From CAZKBP01 sp964551015 (GTDB taxonomy: Bacteria; Bacteroidota; Bacteroidia; Cytophagales; Microscillaceae), in contig CAZKBP010000031.1 in NCBI GenBank assembly GCA_964551015.1, forward strand, positions 11,026 to 75,025: a DNA stretch of 64,000 bases, read 5' to 3'. A program made the translations under genes and the position numbers. The stretch's first letter is position 1. The number at the start of each line of letters is the position of its first letter. The notes beneath the pieces are model-generated. The model had not been told where the DNA came from. It made no database searches and worked only from the letters and a program-made list of their open reading frames with translations. Positions 63,313 through 64,000 of the stretch are shown in pieces.

Positions 63313-63420
63313 GGGTTAGTTTATTTTCCCTCCGGGCCAAAGCACATTACCAATTCGCCAAAGAAAAGGGCCGGATGGCATATTCGGCCCAGTTTCCTTG
63401 TTTTGTTAGTTTGGAGCATA

Positions 63421-63819
63421 CTAGCTAGCAGGGGGGATATATAAATTGTCTAGCGTAATCCAACGGGCCCAAAACTCTATCTTCTGCCCTTCATAAAATT
63501 CTAAATAGAAATAGGCCCGTTCATCCCTAGAAAGTTCAGTGAGTTCCCCTTTCACTTCTACTCTTCCCCGATATAGATTATCCACAGTTAAGTTTTGAGA
63601 CTCTGATGTATTGTAAAAGCTAACCTTAGTCAGGGTTACATCATCAAACCTCAAAGTTATTAATGAATTATCACGAATATTTTGAAAAATGATATTCAAA
63701 ATAGCTTGATCAAATAATACTCTTAGGCAATCATAGTCATTATGAAAATCATAATATACGCCTTTTACATCGTATTGAGATAAATTCTTGAAGAGTTCTA
63801 TGTTGGTTGTCGACATCAT
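63421..63819 (-). CDS. Hypothetical protein
   Basis: 132 aa from MMSTTNIELFKNLSQYD. Mixed alpha/beta pattern with aromatic strands (VYYDFHNDYDCLRVLFDQAI, ERAYFYLEFYEGQKIEFWAR). No signal or membrane segment. It lies between two blocks of GC-rich repeats. Resembles small immunity-type proteins in character only; no family recognised. Confidence 0.55.
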   Translation of the reverse strand: MMSTTNIELFKNLSQYDVKGVYYDFHNDYDCLRVLFDQAILNIIFQNIRDNSLITLRFDDVTLTKVSFYNTSESQNLTVDNLYRGRVEVKGELTELSRDERAYFYLEFYEGQKIEFWARWITLDNLYIPPAS

Positions 63820-63910
63820 TTCAAAATCTCTGTAAGTATTTCCTTATCATTCTAATTTCTTGCTGTGTCATTGGCTGAGCGTGTTTTGAAGCTCGGGTAA
63901 TACTTCTCTC

Positions 63911-63964
63911 AAACTGGCGCGCGTTTGTAACGCGTGCCGCTTGGGGGCGCGTTTGTAACGCGTG
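63911..63964. repeat. GC-rich palindromic repeat cluster (right)
   Basis: One full unit (63911-63935) and one short form (63943-63964) of the same CTGGCGCGCGTTTGTAACGC family, in the order seen at 63139-63192. The block was probably copied as a whole. Confidence 0.85.
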
Positions 63965-64000
63965 CCCTTGTTGGCAGCCCCGAGTGCCTATGCTTAGCCA

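Overview
The window is from a member of the Bacteroidota (probably a marine, Cytophaga- or Saprospira-like lineage). The evidence is T9SS-type C-terminal tails, a TAnnTTTG-type promoter, absence of strong Shine-Dalgarno sequences, tRNA genes without encoded CCA, and a tmRNA whose tag reads NGEQNYALAA. This placement comes from family knowledge, not from a database comparison.

Layout. 1-8 kb is a defence island. It holds an Avs-like STAND NTPase with a Cap4-like nuclease domain (cut by the left edge), a long nested hairpin resembling an integron attC site, a scrap of an older restriction-modification enzyme, a C5-methyltransferase / PLD-nuclease / Z1-ATPase operon, and a truncated cysteine desulfurase. 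8.2-16.4 kb is a mobile island: zinc-ribbon/RecA-like ATPase, Toprim primase, iteron-like repeats, SF3-type helicase, HTH proteins and a tyrosine recombinase ending beside a tRNA-Glu gene. 16.5-20.3 kb is an RNA locus. A Ro60/TROVE protein gene (rsr) is followed on the same strand by seven related Y-RNA-like units interspersed with tRNA genes, ending at a strong terminator.

The RNA locus is the most interesting part. All seven units share GTGYCGT, a variable arm and WTACTTCG at the 5' side, and a CTYT..CGC..CCYTG-like 3' side. A roughly 8-bp helix between the two sides is kept by compensatory changes. In three units the interior is a circularly permuted tRNA, with the anticodon-3'/T-arm/acceptor-3' part placed before the acceptor-5'/D-arm part. 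One rebuilds a tRNA-Tyr(GUA)-type anticodon arm exactly when the ends are joined; another is Thr(UGU)-like. Known bacterial Y RNAs (YrlA) carry a tRNA-like module, so the array is either an expanded set of tRNA-mimicking Y RNAs or a set of permuted tRNA genes processed in a Ro60 context.

20-47 kb is mostly chromosomal housekeeping and signalling: a BatA-type membrane protein, a two-component system, an ECF sigma/anti-sigma/DUF4097 operon, tmRNA, a cobalamin-riboswitch-controlled btuFCD-type operon, a PQQ alcohol dehydrogenase, an ABC permease, fabI and nuoC. At 47.7-52.5 kb, nrdA has a three-gene cassette inserted exactly at its 3' end. A second, synonymously different copy of the last six codons and a terminator lie on the far side. 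53-63 kb holds two tandem copies of a secreted PhoX-like phosphatase plus imelysin-like/di-haem peroxidase pair, each gene with its own terminator. The right edge carries a family of GC-rich palindromic repeats.
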